Assembly (NCBI RefSeq): GCF_003319185.1
Contig: NZ_QOHJ01000009.1
Location: forward strand, 79,795-143,794
DNA: 64,000 bases
DNA from: Blastococcus sp. TF02A-30
GTDB taxonomy: Bacteria; Actinomycetota; Actinomycetes; Mycobacteriales; Geodermatophilaceae
Reading direction: 5' to 3'
Shown here in pieces: positions 43,618 through 50,829 of this stretch (position 1 is its first letter; the number at the start of each line of letters is the position of its first letter). The notes beneath the pieces are model-generated. The model saw only the letters and a program-made list of their open reading frames with translations. It was not told the DNA's origin and ran no database searches. Both the position numbers and the translations under genes were made by a program.

Positions 43618-44421
43618 ATGACGACCACCTTCGACCGCAGCGCGGTCCCCGACTACGCCCGGCTCGGCTCCCTCGAGGGGCGGGCATTCCTGGTTGCCGG
43701 CGCCGGAGCCGGCATCGGCCGCCAGACCGCCCACGCGCTGGCCTCCGCCGGCGCCCGGGTCCTCTGCGTCGACCTCGTGCCGGAGCTCGCGGCGGCGGTC
43801 GCCGAGGAGGTGGGCGGCGTGCCGCACGTCGCCGACATGACCGAGCGGGCCGGTGTTCAGGGCGCCCTCGACGCCGCCGTCGAGGCGTTCGGCAGCCTGG
43901 CCGGGATCGTCGACATCATCGGGATCGCCCGCTTCCAGTACCTCGCCGACACGGGGGACGAGGACTGGGCGTGGGCGCAGAAGATGAACCTGACGCACGC
44001 CTTCCTCCTGGCTCAGCTCGGCGCGGCCACCCTGGCCCGGTACGGGGGCGGCAGCATCGTCTACATCGCCTCGGTCAGCGGGATGGGGGCCGCGCAGCGC
44101 CATGCGGCCTACGGCGCCGCCAAGGCCGGGATGATCTCGCTGGTGAAGTCGGCGGCCGTCGAGTACGGCGGGCAGGGCGTGCGGGTCAATGCGGTGGCAC
44201 CGGGCGTCATCTGGACGCCGCGGATCGGGGCGGCGGTCGGCGAGGAGCGCCGCGCCGCCTGGTCCGAGCCGACGCCGCTGGGCCGGCTGGGCGAGCCGCG
44301 GGACATCGCCGCGGCCGCGCTTTTCCTCGCGTCCGACCTGTCCGGCTACGTGACGGGTCAGACGCTCCTGGTCGACGGGGGCCTGCAGTGCCGCTTCCCG
44401 TACCCGGTCGAACAGCTCTAG
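43618..44421 (+). CDS. short-chain dehydrogenase/reductase (SDR)
   Basis: A 267-aa SDR from ATG 43618, with FRAGALVAGAGAG-type cofactor loop read as FLVAGAGAGIGRQTAHALA; active site IVYIASVSGMGAAQRHAAYG with AAKAG. The IIGIARFQYL region replaces the usual NNAG motif, so the substrate pocket is divergent. Cotranscribed with the flanking SDR genes (77 bp upstream, 17 bp downstream). Function in the cluster unknown beyond NAD(P) redox. Confidence 0.85.
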   Translation: MTTTFDRSAVPDYARLGSLEGRAFLVAGAGAGIGRQTAHALASAGARVLCVDLVPELAAAVAEEVGGVPHVADMTERAGVQGALDAAVEAFGSLAGIVDIIGIARFQYLADTGDEDWAWAQKMNLTHAFLLAQLGAATLARYGGGSIVYIASVSGMGAAQRHAAYGAAKAGMISLVKSAAVEYGGQGVRVNAVAPGVIWTPRIGAAVGEERRAAWSEPTPLGRLGEPRDIAAAALFLASDLSGYVTGQTLLVDGGLQCRFPYPVEQL

Positions 44422-44437
44422 GTCGGGAGGGATCGGC

Positions 44438-45235
44438 ATGAGCAGGCAGCGATTCACCCCCGGGCGGACGGCGGTCGTCACCGGCGCGGCACAAGGGCTG
44501 GGCCGGGCGATCGCGGAGCGGTTCCTCGAGGAGGGCGTCCACGTCCTCCTCGTCGACCGCAACGAGGACGGGCTGGCACGGACGGCCGACGAGCTCTCCC
44601 GGGCCGGCCGGGTCGAGGCGCGCGCCGTCGACGTCACCGCCGCGACCGCCCCCGAAGAGATCCGGGACGCCGCCCTCGGCGCGCTCGGTGGGGTGGACAT
44701 CCTCGTGAACAACGCCGGCATCGCCGGATCGCGGCCCGTCGGGGAGGTGGACGAGGCTCGCTGGCGGGACGTGCTCGAGGTCAACCTCAGCAGCGCGTTC
44801 CGCCTGACGAAGGCGGTGCTGCCGACCATGGTCGCCGCGGGCTACGGCCGGATCGTGAACATGGCCTCGATGACGGGCGTGACGGGCTTCCGCGGCAGCT
44901 CCGACTACGCCGTCAGCAAGGCCGGTCTCATGGCGCTCACCCGGTCGCTGGCGGCCGACTACGGGCCGTCCGGGATCACCGCGAACGCCGTGGCACCGGG
45001 CGCGATCCTCACCCCGCTCGCCGAGAAGATGCTCGCCACCCGGCCGGCCTGGTACGTGCGCGGGAACCTCGAGCTCAAGCCTGTCCCCCGCATCGGCGCC
45101 CCCGAGGACGTCGCGGCCGCGGTGGCCTTCCTCGCCTCGGACGAGGCCGGCTACGTCAGCGGTCACGTGCTCGTGGTCGACGGCGGGCTGACCGCGACCC
45201 ACTACGTCCCCGACCGGTTCAGCGACGAGGGATGA
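44438..45235 (+). CDS. short-chain dehydrogenase/reductase (SDR)
   Basis: A 265-aa classical SDR. AVVTGAAQGLGRAIAERFLE, VDILVNNAGIAGSRPVG, active-site Ser in NMASMTGVTGFRGSSDYAVS with the Tyr-x-x-x-Lys following. Fourth SDR of the cluster; 17 bp after the previous one, same strand, so part of the same transcript. Ends 204 bp before the GntR gene. Confidence 0.88.
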   Translation: MSRQRFTPGRTAVVTGAAQGLGRAIAERFLEEGVHVLLVDRNEDGLARTADELSRAGRVEARAVDVTAATAPEEIRDAALGALGGVDILVNNAGIAGSRPVGEVDEARWRDVLEVNLSSAFRLTKAVLPTMVAAGYGRIVNMASMTGVTGFRGSSDYAVSKAGLMALTRSLAADYGPSGITANAVAPGAILTPLAEKMLATRPAWYVRGNLELKPVPRIGAPEDVAAAVAFLASDEAGYVSGHVLVVDGGLTATHYVPDRFSDEG

Positions 45236-45439
45236 TCGATGGTGAACCGCGACGTGCTCGAACCGGTGTCGTCCAGGGCAAGAGCGCGCAGGCTGCCGCA
45301 GAATGCTGACGCCGGCACCCGGGTCGCCCGCCCTGCACTACGCTCTCACGCCGCATCTCGCCTGGTCGGCGGCGGGCACGATCGTCCGGCCCCCGTCCCC
45401 CCACGCACCTTTAGGCCCACAGGAAGAGGCTCCATCCAG

Positions 45440-46156
45440 ATGATCCAGCGGCGAGGGCAGCTCCCCAAGGCCTCGGACATCGTGGTCGAGGCCATCCGCC
45501 AGAAGATCCTCGTCGAACGGCTGCCGGTCGGCACCCGTCTGCCGTCGGAAGCGGAGCTCGTGGAGGAGTACGGGCTCGGGCGGGTCACCGTGCGGGAGGC
45601 GCTGCGCATCCTCGAGCGGGACGGCCTGGTCGACGTCCGGCGTGGTCCGCACGGTGGGCTGTTCGTGCGGCACGCGGACATCGCGCAGGTCAGCGACGCG
45701 CTGGCGCTCATGTTCGCCTTGCGGAACACGACCCTCGGTGAGTTCGCCGCCTTCCGCCTCGCGGTGGAGCCGGAGGTCGCCCGGCTGGCGGCCCTCAACG
45801 CCACCGACGAGCAGCGCGCCGCGCTCGTCGCGGCAGCCTCCGACGAGCCTCCGGTGCTGCAGCGCACGGCCGACCTGCACAGCATGATCGCCGAGGCGTG
45901 CGGCAACGACGTGCACGAGATGGTGCTCAAGGGCCTGCACGTCTCCCTGGCCCACCACTTCCGGCGCGAGCTGATCACCGACGAGCACAAGGCCGGCACC
46001 GGCCGGGCGCACCGCAAGATCGCCGGGTGCATCGCGGCCGGGGACGCCGAGGGGGCGCAGCGCGCGATGACCAAGCACCTCGAGGTCTACGCCGCCTACA
46101 TCCGGGACAACGGCCTCGAGTCCGAGCCGATCGTCCCCTCCGGTCCGCAGCGCTGA
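45440..46156 (+). CDS. GntR family regulator, FadR/FCD subfamily
   Basis: A 238-aa regulator. N-terminal winged helix: IVVEAIRQKILVERLPVGTR, LPSEAELVEEYGLGRVTVRE, LRILERDGLVDVRRGPHGG. C-terminal all-helical FCD domain with FRLAVEPEVARLAA and HSMIAEACGNDVHEMV, where metal-binding His/Asp residues bind small carboxylates in the family. ATG 45440 with GGAAGAGG upstream; the frame is open from 45239 but that extension is non-homologous. Placed between the SDR run and the cyclase gene, it is the probable local regulator of the catabolic cluster, and an operator candidate lies at 29873-29890. Confidence 0.9.
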   Translation: MIQRRGQLPKASDIVVEAIRQKILVERLPVGTRLPSEAELVEEYGLGRVTVREALRILERDGLVDVRRGPHGGLFVRHADIAQVSDALALMFALRNTTLGEFAAFRLAVEPEVARLAALNATDEQRAALVAAASDEPPVLQRTADLHSMIAEACGNDVHEMVLKGLHVSLAHHFRRELITDEHKAGTGRAHRKIAGCIAAGDAEGAQRAMTKHLEVYAAYIRDNGLESEPIVPSGPQR

Positions 46157-46249
46157 GCTGACCGACCGGCACCCGTCCGGCGTCCCCGGCGCACGGACCC
46201 ACTCATCGACGCTGCGAGGTCCGCCTCGTCAAGGATGGAGGAGCGGCAC

Positions 46250-47131
46250 ATGTACGCAGACCTGCCGAACGGGGACGCGCGCGGCGTTTTCGGGGACGAC
46301 GACGTCCTGGGCACGCTCAACCTGCAGACCCCCGACGCCGTCCGCCACGCGGCCGGGCTGGTGCGGACCGGCGCTGTCTTCAGCCTGAACGCACCGTTGG
46401 ACTGGCCGGACCCGCCGCTGTTCAACCGCCAGCTGGTGCAGCACCACGTCTACCGCACGGCGATGGGCAACCGGGACGACTGGCTGGACGGCTTCTACCC
46501 GCAGGCCTCGTCGCAGTGGGACGGGTTCCTGCACATCTCCGATCCGGAGATCGGGTCGTACAACCACCTCGAGCCCGAGCGGCTGGGGATCGAGTCGTGG
46601 GCCGCCCGGGGCATCGCCGGGCGGGGTGTCCTCCTGGACGTCGAGCGCCACCTCCGGGCCGAGGGCCGGCCGCTGCACTGGCGGACCCGCACCGCGATCA
46701 CCGTGGACGACCTCGAGGCCACCCGCGCGCGCGCCGGCGTGGAACCGCGCCGGGGCGACGTGCTGCTCGTCCGCACCGGCTGGGTCGCCGGGTACGAGGC
46801 CGCCGACGCGGAGGACCGGCTCGCGGTGCGCACCGACCAGACCTCCCCGGGGCTGGCCGCCGACCGCGCGATGGCCGAGTATCTCTGGGACTGGGGCGTC
46901 AGCGCGGTCGCGGCGGACAACATCGGGCTCGAGGCCATGCCCCTGCAGGGCGAGGTGCTCCACCACCGGTTGCTGTGCCGGCTGGGGATGCCCATCGGCG
47001 AGATGTGGTGGCTGGACGCGCTGGCCGGGGCGTGCGCGGCGGACGGGCGCTACGAGCACCTCCTCGTCTCGGCGCCGCTGCACGTGCGCGGCGGCATCGG
47101 GTCGCCCGCGAACGCCCTGGCGATCCGGTAG
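46250..47131 (+). CDS. cyclase-family protein (kynurenine formamidase-like metal hydrolase, PF04199)
   Basis: A 293-aa protein. Start ATG 46250 (MYADLPNGDARGVFG) is chosen because GGAGGAG lies 8 nt upstream; ATG 46235 is also possible. The metal-site motif of this subgroup appears as SSQWDGFLHISDPEIG (family pattern WDGxxH), with RGRGVLLDVERHLR and AVAADNIGLEA typical. Members hydrolyse amides or open cyclic compounds with a divalent metal. Here it may act on the lactone or another intermediate from the monooxygenase step (inference). Followed by the third GATCATCG hairpin. Confidence 0.85.
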   Translation: MYADLPNGDARGVFGDDDVLGTLNLQTPDAVRHAAGLVRTGAVFSLNAPLDWPDPPLFNRQLVQHHVYRTAMGNRDDWLDGFYPQASSQWDGFLHISDPEIGSYNHLEPERLGIESWAARGIAGRGVLLDVERHLRAEGRPLHWRTRTAITVDDLEATRARAGVEPRRGDVLLVRTGWVAGYEAADAEDRLAVRTDQTSPGLAADRAMAEYLWDWGVSAVAADNIGLEAMPLQGEVLHHRLLCRLGMPIGEMWWLDALAGACAADGRYEHLLVSAPLHVRGGIGSPANALAIR

Positions 47132-47155
47132 GACGTCCCCGGGCCTGATGGCCCT

Positions 47156-47231
47156 CCCCCGGGTTGATCATCGTCAGGTGGTCGGCCGGCACGCCGGTGG
47201 GGCGGGCCAGCTGGCGATGATCAACCGGGGG
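47156..47231. repeat. dispersed GATCATCG hairpin element, copy 3
   Basis: Arms CCCCCGGGTTGATCATCGTCAG and CTGGCGATGATCAACCGGGGG (47211-47231) with one bulge and one G-U-type change; centre GGTCGGCCGGCACGCCGGTG. About 60 bp match copy 2. It separates the convergent cyclase (+) and MFS transporter (-) genes, so it may terminate both. Confidence 0.85.
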
Positions 47232-47251
47232 AAGAGGGGCCGGCGACCGGC

Positions 47252-48490
47252 TCAGGCTGACGCGCTGACCAGGCGGGGCCGGGCGGCGGCGATCCCGGCG
47301 AGCACCTGCAGCACCGTGACGGCGACGAGGAGCACCAGGCCGGCCTCCCAGCCGCCGCTGGCCTCGTGCAGCAGCCCGACGGCGAGCGGTCCGGTCGCCG
47401 CCAGCAGGTAGCCCACCGCTTGCGCCGCGGCGGACAGCCGCCCGGTCTGGGCGGCGTCGCGGGTGCGCTGCAGGACCAGCAGCATCGCCAGCGGGAACGA
47501 CGCCCCGGTGCCGATGCCGTAGAGCAGCGCCCACAGCACCGGCGCCGCGTCGGGCGCGAGCAGCAGGCCGATCGGCGCGGCGAGCGCGGGGACGGCGGCG
47601 GCGAGCACCCACGGCACCTGGCCGGGGCGGCGCGCGGCCAGCGGCGGCACGAGCAGCGACAGCGGGACGCCCAGCAGGGCGGCGACGCCCACGAGCCCGC
47701 CGGCCGAGACCGCCGACATCCCGGCCTCGTCCCGCAGCACCGAGGCCAGCCAGGTGAGCATCGAGTAGAAGCCGAGCGACTGCAGGCCGAAGTAGGCCAT
47801 GACCGCCAGGGCGACGCGGTCGCGCAGGATCGCGGTGCGCCGGCCGGGGGCGGCCGGCACGTCGACCCGGCCGGGGCGCGCCCGCACCAGCGCCACCAGC
47901 GCCGCCGTCGCGGCCAGCGCGGGAAGCCCCCACAGCGCGAGGGCGGTCAGCGCGCTGCCGGTCGCGTCGGTGAGCGGCTGGGCGAGGCCCGCCCCGAGGC
48001 TGGCCGACAGGCTCATCGATCCGGTGATGGCGCCGATCACGGCCGCGCTGCGGTTGCCGTACTCGGCCCGCCCGACGGCCGGGAGCAGCACGTTGGCGAC
48101 GGCGATGCCCGCGGTGAGCAGCACGGTCCCGGCGAACAGCCCGACCGGACCGGCCAGCCGCAACCCGATCCCGGCCAGCACGACGACGGCGGCGGCGAGA
48201 ACGGCGCGGTGCAGACCGATCCGCGCGGCGAGCATCGGGGCCAGCGGCGAGACCAGCCCGAAGCAGACGAGCGGGATGGAGGTGACGACCGACAGCGCCG
48301 CCGTCGACAGCGACAGCTCGTCCCCGAGCTCGCCGACCACCGGACCCACGGCGGCGAACGGGCCGCGCAGGCAGAGGGCCAGCAGGACGAGGGCCGCGCC
48401 CGGGAGCAGCAGCCGCCAGCGGCGTGGACCTGCGCCCGGGGGAGCGGTCGAGACGGGAGCGGCGCTGTCGGCGGACATCCTGGCCATCAT
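47252..48490 (-). CDS. MFS transporter, CynX/NimT-like
   Basis: A 412-aa major facilitator with 12 membrane helices. The opening LLLPGAALVLLALCLRGPFA AVGPVVGEL is typical of the cyanate/2-nitroimidazole (CynX/NimT) group, and LMLAARIGLHRAV-type MFS loop is read as PMLAARIGLHRAVLAAAVVV. It probably effluxes a small anion or drug. Starts 48490, 48487 or 48478 are possible. Diverges from the small membrane protein at 48602; an inverted repeat at 48552-48576 lies in between. Confidence 0.88.
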   Translation of the reverse strand: MMARMSADSAAPVSTAPPGAGPRRWRLLLPGAALVLLALCLRGPFAAVGPVVGELGDELSLSTAALSVVTSIPLVCFGLVSPLAPMLAARIGLHRAVLAAAVVVLAGIGLRLAGPVGLFAGTVLLTAGIAVANVLLPAVGRAEYGNRSAAVIGAITGSMSLSASLGAGLAQPLTDATGSALTALALWGLPALAATAALVALVRARPGRVDVPAAPGRRTAILRDRVALAVMAYFGLQSLGFYSMLTWLASVLRDEAGMSAVSAGGLVGVAALLGVPLSLLVPPLAARRPGQVPWVLAAAVPALAAPIGLLLAPDAAPVLWALLYGIGTGASFPLAMLLVLQRTRDAAQTGRLSAAAQAVGYLLAATGPLAVGLLHEASGGWEAGLVLLVAVTVLQVLAGIAAARPRLVSASA

Positions 48491-48551
48491 CGGCCGCCGG
48501 GCCCGGGGCGGCGCGCACGGCCACCGCCTGGCGGAAGCATTCTATTGACCT

Positions 48552-48576
48552 TCGATAGGTAGTGGATGACTATCGA
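48552..48576. promoter_or_regulatory. candidate operator in divergent region
   Basis: TCGATAG (48552-48558) and CTATCGA (48570-48576) form a 7-bp inverted repeat with 11 bp between, in an A/T-rich patch between the MFS gene and the small membrane protein. A site for an unlinked regulator; no regulator is encoded here. Confidence 0.35.
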
Positions 48577-48601
48577 CAGCACTGGAGCGTTTGGAGGAAC
48601 C

Positions 48602-48766
48602 GTGCTGACGTACGTCGCCGCTGTCCTGCTCGTCGCCGTGGGGGTCGCCGCCATGGTCTTCGGCGAAGGGGACGACTCGCCAGGGCTGCAGGGCATCGGC
48701 CTGCTGATGATCGTCGGCGCGGTGCTCCTCGCCGTGCGGACCGCCCGGAGTGCCCACCGCGGCTGA
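48602..48766 (+). CDS. small two-helix membrane protein, unknown
   Basis: A 54-aa hydrophobic protein starting at GTG 48602, chosen for GGAGG 4 nt upstream (ATG 48566 is also in frame). Helix 1 LTYVAAVLLVAVGVAAMVF, a charged loop GEGDDSPG, helix 2 IGLLMIVGAVLLAVRTA, then a basic tail. No family recognised. Lies between the MFS gene and tRNA-Ser. Confidence 0.6.
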   Translation: MLTYVAAVLLVAVGVAAMVFGEGDDSPGLQGIGLLMIVGAVLLAVRTARSAHRG

Positions 48767-48796
48767 GCCGGCGGCCCGCTAGCCTCGATGCCGCCA

Positions 48797-48883
48797 GGAG
48801 GGCTCGCCTAGTGGCCGATGGCGGCGGTCTTGAAAACCGCTATGGGGTAACACCCATCGTGGGTTCGAATCCCACGCCCTCCG
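48797..48883 (+). tRNA. tRNA-Ser (anticodon UGA)
   Basis: An 87-nt class II tRNA. Acceptor stem GGAGGGC / GCCCTCC, D-loop GCCTAGTGGCCGA, anticodon loop CTTGAAA with TGA at 48831-48833, variable arm ATGGG...CCCAT (48843-48856), T-loop GGTTCGAATCC, discriminator G at 48883; CCA is not encoded. The 3' end from 48857 is duplicated at 62541 as an attachment-site copy, and the integrase gene starts 78 bp beyond. Confidence 0.95.
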
Positions 48884-48887
48884 CTCC
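48857..48887 (+). repeat. attL core (31-bp direct repeat with attR)
   Basis: 31 bp from TCGTGGGTTCGAATCCCACG through CCCTCCGCTCC, identical to 62541-62571. It is the 3' part of the functional tRNA-Ser; the integrase would cross over here. Confidence 0.9.
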
Positions 48888-48952
48888 TGACCTGCGGGTT
48901 TGCGCTGACCGCGGGTCTCCAGCGACGGGCGTCTGGCGCCGCTGCCGGCTCG

Positions 48953-48973
48953 CGTGCCCGCTACGTGCCCGTA
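48953..48973 (+). repeat. integrase arm-type site candidate, left
   Basis: CGTGCCCGCTACGTGCCCGT plus A: two direct CGTGCCCG units 11 bp apart, overlapping the integrase stop, 65 bp from the attL core. The same 21-bp motif, with one change, is at 62384-62404 near the other end. Confidence 0.6.
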
Positions 48974-50091
48974 CGGTTCGGCGTCGTGCCCGCCGCGAGG
49001 CGCCCCAGGCGGGCCGCGACCTCGGCGTCGCGCCGCTCGGCCGCGTGCTGATAAATCATCGCCGCGCGGGACGACGAGTGGCCGGCACGTCGCATCACCT
49101 CGGCCAGGGTTGCCCCGCTCTGCGCCGCCAGGGTGAGTCCCGCATGCCGCAGGTCGTGCAGGTGGACGTCGGGCAGGCCGGCTGCTCGCCGGGCCGTGCT
49201 CCAGGCGGCGTGGACGTGATGGGCGCGGAGAACTCTCCCGTCCCTCCGCACGAACAGTCGAGCGGTTGGCAGCGCCGGGGAACGGGTCTTCAGGTGCTCC
49301 GCCAGGGCCGAGACGCCCTGCGGGGGGAGGTGGACGACGCGCTGGCTACCCACCTTCGGTGAGCTCTCCACCGGGCCCGCGTCCGTCTCCACGACCTGCC
49401 GCTGCACGGCCACGGTGCCGGCGTCCATGTCGATGTCGCCGATGCGGAGAGCCAACAGCTCGCCGAGGCGCATGTGAGCCCAGAACGCCAGGTCGACGAG
49501 GCCCCGGAGGTTCTCCGGCATGTTGGCGGAGAGGTGCTGCACCTGGTCGAGGTCCAGCAGTGGTCGCTCGTCGCTGCGGGCCTGGCCCGCACCCGTGATC
49601 CGGCAGGGATTCCGGGGGAGCGCGTCATCGGCAACGGCCGTGGCCAGGACGGCGTGGAGGAGTGCGTAGGCCTGTCTGGTCGCGGTCGGGCCGGTGGCTG
49701 CGCTGGTCTCGGCGTGCCATCGCCGCACGGCTGCCGGGGTGATCCGGTCGAGCGGCAGGCCTCCGAGCGTGGGGAGTACCCAGCGGTCGAGGGAGTGCCG
49801 GTAGGTCTCGCGGGTTCGCACGGCGAGGGGACGACCTCGAACGGTCCGCTCTGCCAGCCACGCCTGGCTGTACTCGCGGAGCGTGACGCCGCTGCGCAAT
49901 GGGTCGAGCCAGACGCCGCGAGCCATGTCGACCTCTACCGCGGCCAGGAAGCGTGCCGCGTCGGTCTTGTTGGCGAATGTACTCGGTGCTGACCGGTCCC
50001 GGCCGTCCGGGCCCGGGTAGCGGGCCTGCCACCGGCCGGAGGGCAGCTTGCGCACGCGACCGAAACGCCGTCTACCGCTGCTTGCTGGCAT
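48961..50091 (-). CDS. int: tyrosine recombinase/integrase of the element
   Basis: A 376-aa phage/ICE-type integrase. N-terminal AP2-like arm-binding region (RKLPSGRWQARYPGPDGR), a SAM-like core-binding domain (about 65-165) and a catalytic domain with all residues: Arg208 (HMRLGELLALR), Lys246 (SPKVGSQRVVHLP), His312-x-x-Arg315 (HDLRHAG), His338 (RRAGHSS) and Tyr347 (AAMIYQHA). It integrates and, with a directionality factor, excises the element at the tRNA-Ser core. Located 78 bp from the tRNA 3' end on the opposite strand, as usual for tRNA-targeting elements. Confidence 0.95.
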   Translation of the reverse strand: MPASSGRRRFGRVRKLPSGRWQARYPGPDGRDRSAPSTFANKTDAARFLAAVEVDMARGVWLDPLRSGVTLREYSQAWLAERTVRGRPLAVRTRETYRHSLDRWVLPTLGGLPLDRITPAAVRRWHAETSAATGPTATRQAYALLHAVLATAVADDALPRNPCRITGAGQARSDERPLLDLDQVQHLSANMPENLRGLVDLAFWAHMRLGELLALRIGDIDMDAGTVAVQRQVVETDAGPVESSPKVGSQRVVHLPPQGVSALAEHLKTRSPALPTARLFVRRDGRVLRAHHVHAAWSTARRAAGLPDVHLHDLRHAGLTLAAQSGATLAEVMRRAGHSSSRAAMIYQHAAERRDAEVAARLGRLAAGTTPNRTGT

Positions 50092-50153
50092 AGCCCAACC
50101 TTGGTCGGCTTCGGCTCAGCAGGATACTCCTCTGTGGACGCACGATCGACGCC

Positions 50154-50399
50154 CTAGCGGCAGGGCACTCGGCCGGCCGTTACAAAGGCGTCCAACGCGC
50201 ACCGCTCGAGACGCACGTGCTTGCCGAGCTTGACGTAGGTGATCCGCCGTTCGCTGATGAGGCGGCGGACGAAGCGCTGCCCGGTGCCCAGGTATTCGGC
50301 AGCCTGGTCGATGGTGAGCAGCTGAGGACAGTCGACGAGGGGCGCGTGCCCGCAGGCGGCCGCCTGTGGCGTTGCTGCTCCGAAGGTCGTCCGAGCCAC
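50154..50399 (-). CDS. excisionase-like helix-turn-helix protein
   Basis: An 81-aa protein from GTG 50399, with AGGAGG 10 nt upstream. The MerR/excisionase-like domain is LLTIDQAAEYLGTGQRFVRR then RITYVKLGKHVRLERCALDA (HTH_17 type). Lies 62 bp after the integrase start on the same strand, the usual place of the Xis gene. It probably bends DNA to direct excision. A longer upstream frame is not homologous. Confidence 0.8.
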   Translation of the reverse strand: MARTTFGAATPQAAACGHAPLVDCPQLLTIDQAAEYLGTGQRFVRRLISERRITYVKLGKHVRLERCALDAFVTAGRVPCR

Positions 50400-50448
50400 G
50401 GTCGGATGCCTCCTGCATCCTGGTGAGTGCGCCTGCGGTGACGCACGT

Positions 50449-50670
50449 TCACCGCCGGCTCCCCGGATCGTTGGCGACCTTGGCGTGCTGCGCATCGATC
50501 CAGCACCGCAGGTCGTCGGAGCGGTAGAGGACGCGGCGGCCGAGGCGGAAGCTGCGCGGCCCGGTACCCAGGTGGCGCCAGTACCGGAGAGTGGCCACGG
50601 GAGCACGGAGGAGTCCGGCGGCCTCGGTGATGGTGAGCAGCTCGGACTCGCGGGCGGGGTGGTGGGACAT
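50449..50670 (-). CDS. second excisionase-like/HTH DNA-binding protein
   Basis: A 73-aa protein from ATG 50670 with ACTGGAGCC upstream. MerR-like helix-turn-helix LLTITEAAGLLRAPVATLRYWRH then GRRVLYRSDDLRCWIDAQH (HTH_17 type). Paralogous in design to the 50154-50399 protein but longer in the wing and distinct in sequence. May regulate replication/transfer genes or excision. Confidence 0.75.
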   Translation of the reverse strand: MSHHPARESELLTITEAAGLLRAPVATLRYWRHLGTGPRSFRLGRRVLYRSDDLRCWIDAQHAKVANDPGSRR

Positions 50671-50829
50671 GACTGGCTCCAGTGGGGTCGGTTGGGCTTG
50701 CTCCGTCAACGGAGAAGGCGCCATTTGGGCGCGATTGGTGACAGCCGACCACCGATGGCTTCCGAAATTCTCCACTTCTCCTCCTGTTGCTGGTGCCCGG
50801 GCCCGCGACCGGCGCGTGAGGGCGGCTGC

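Noticed and set aside
45239..45439. N-terminal extension of the GntR regulator from ATG 45239
   Set aside because: No family similarity before MIQRRGQLPK, and the ribosome site precedes ATG 45440.
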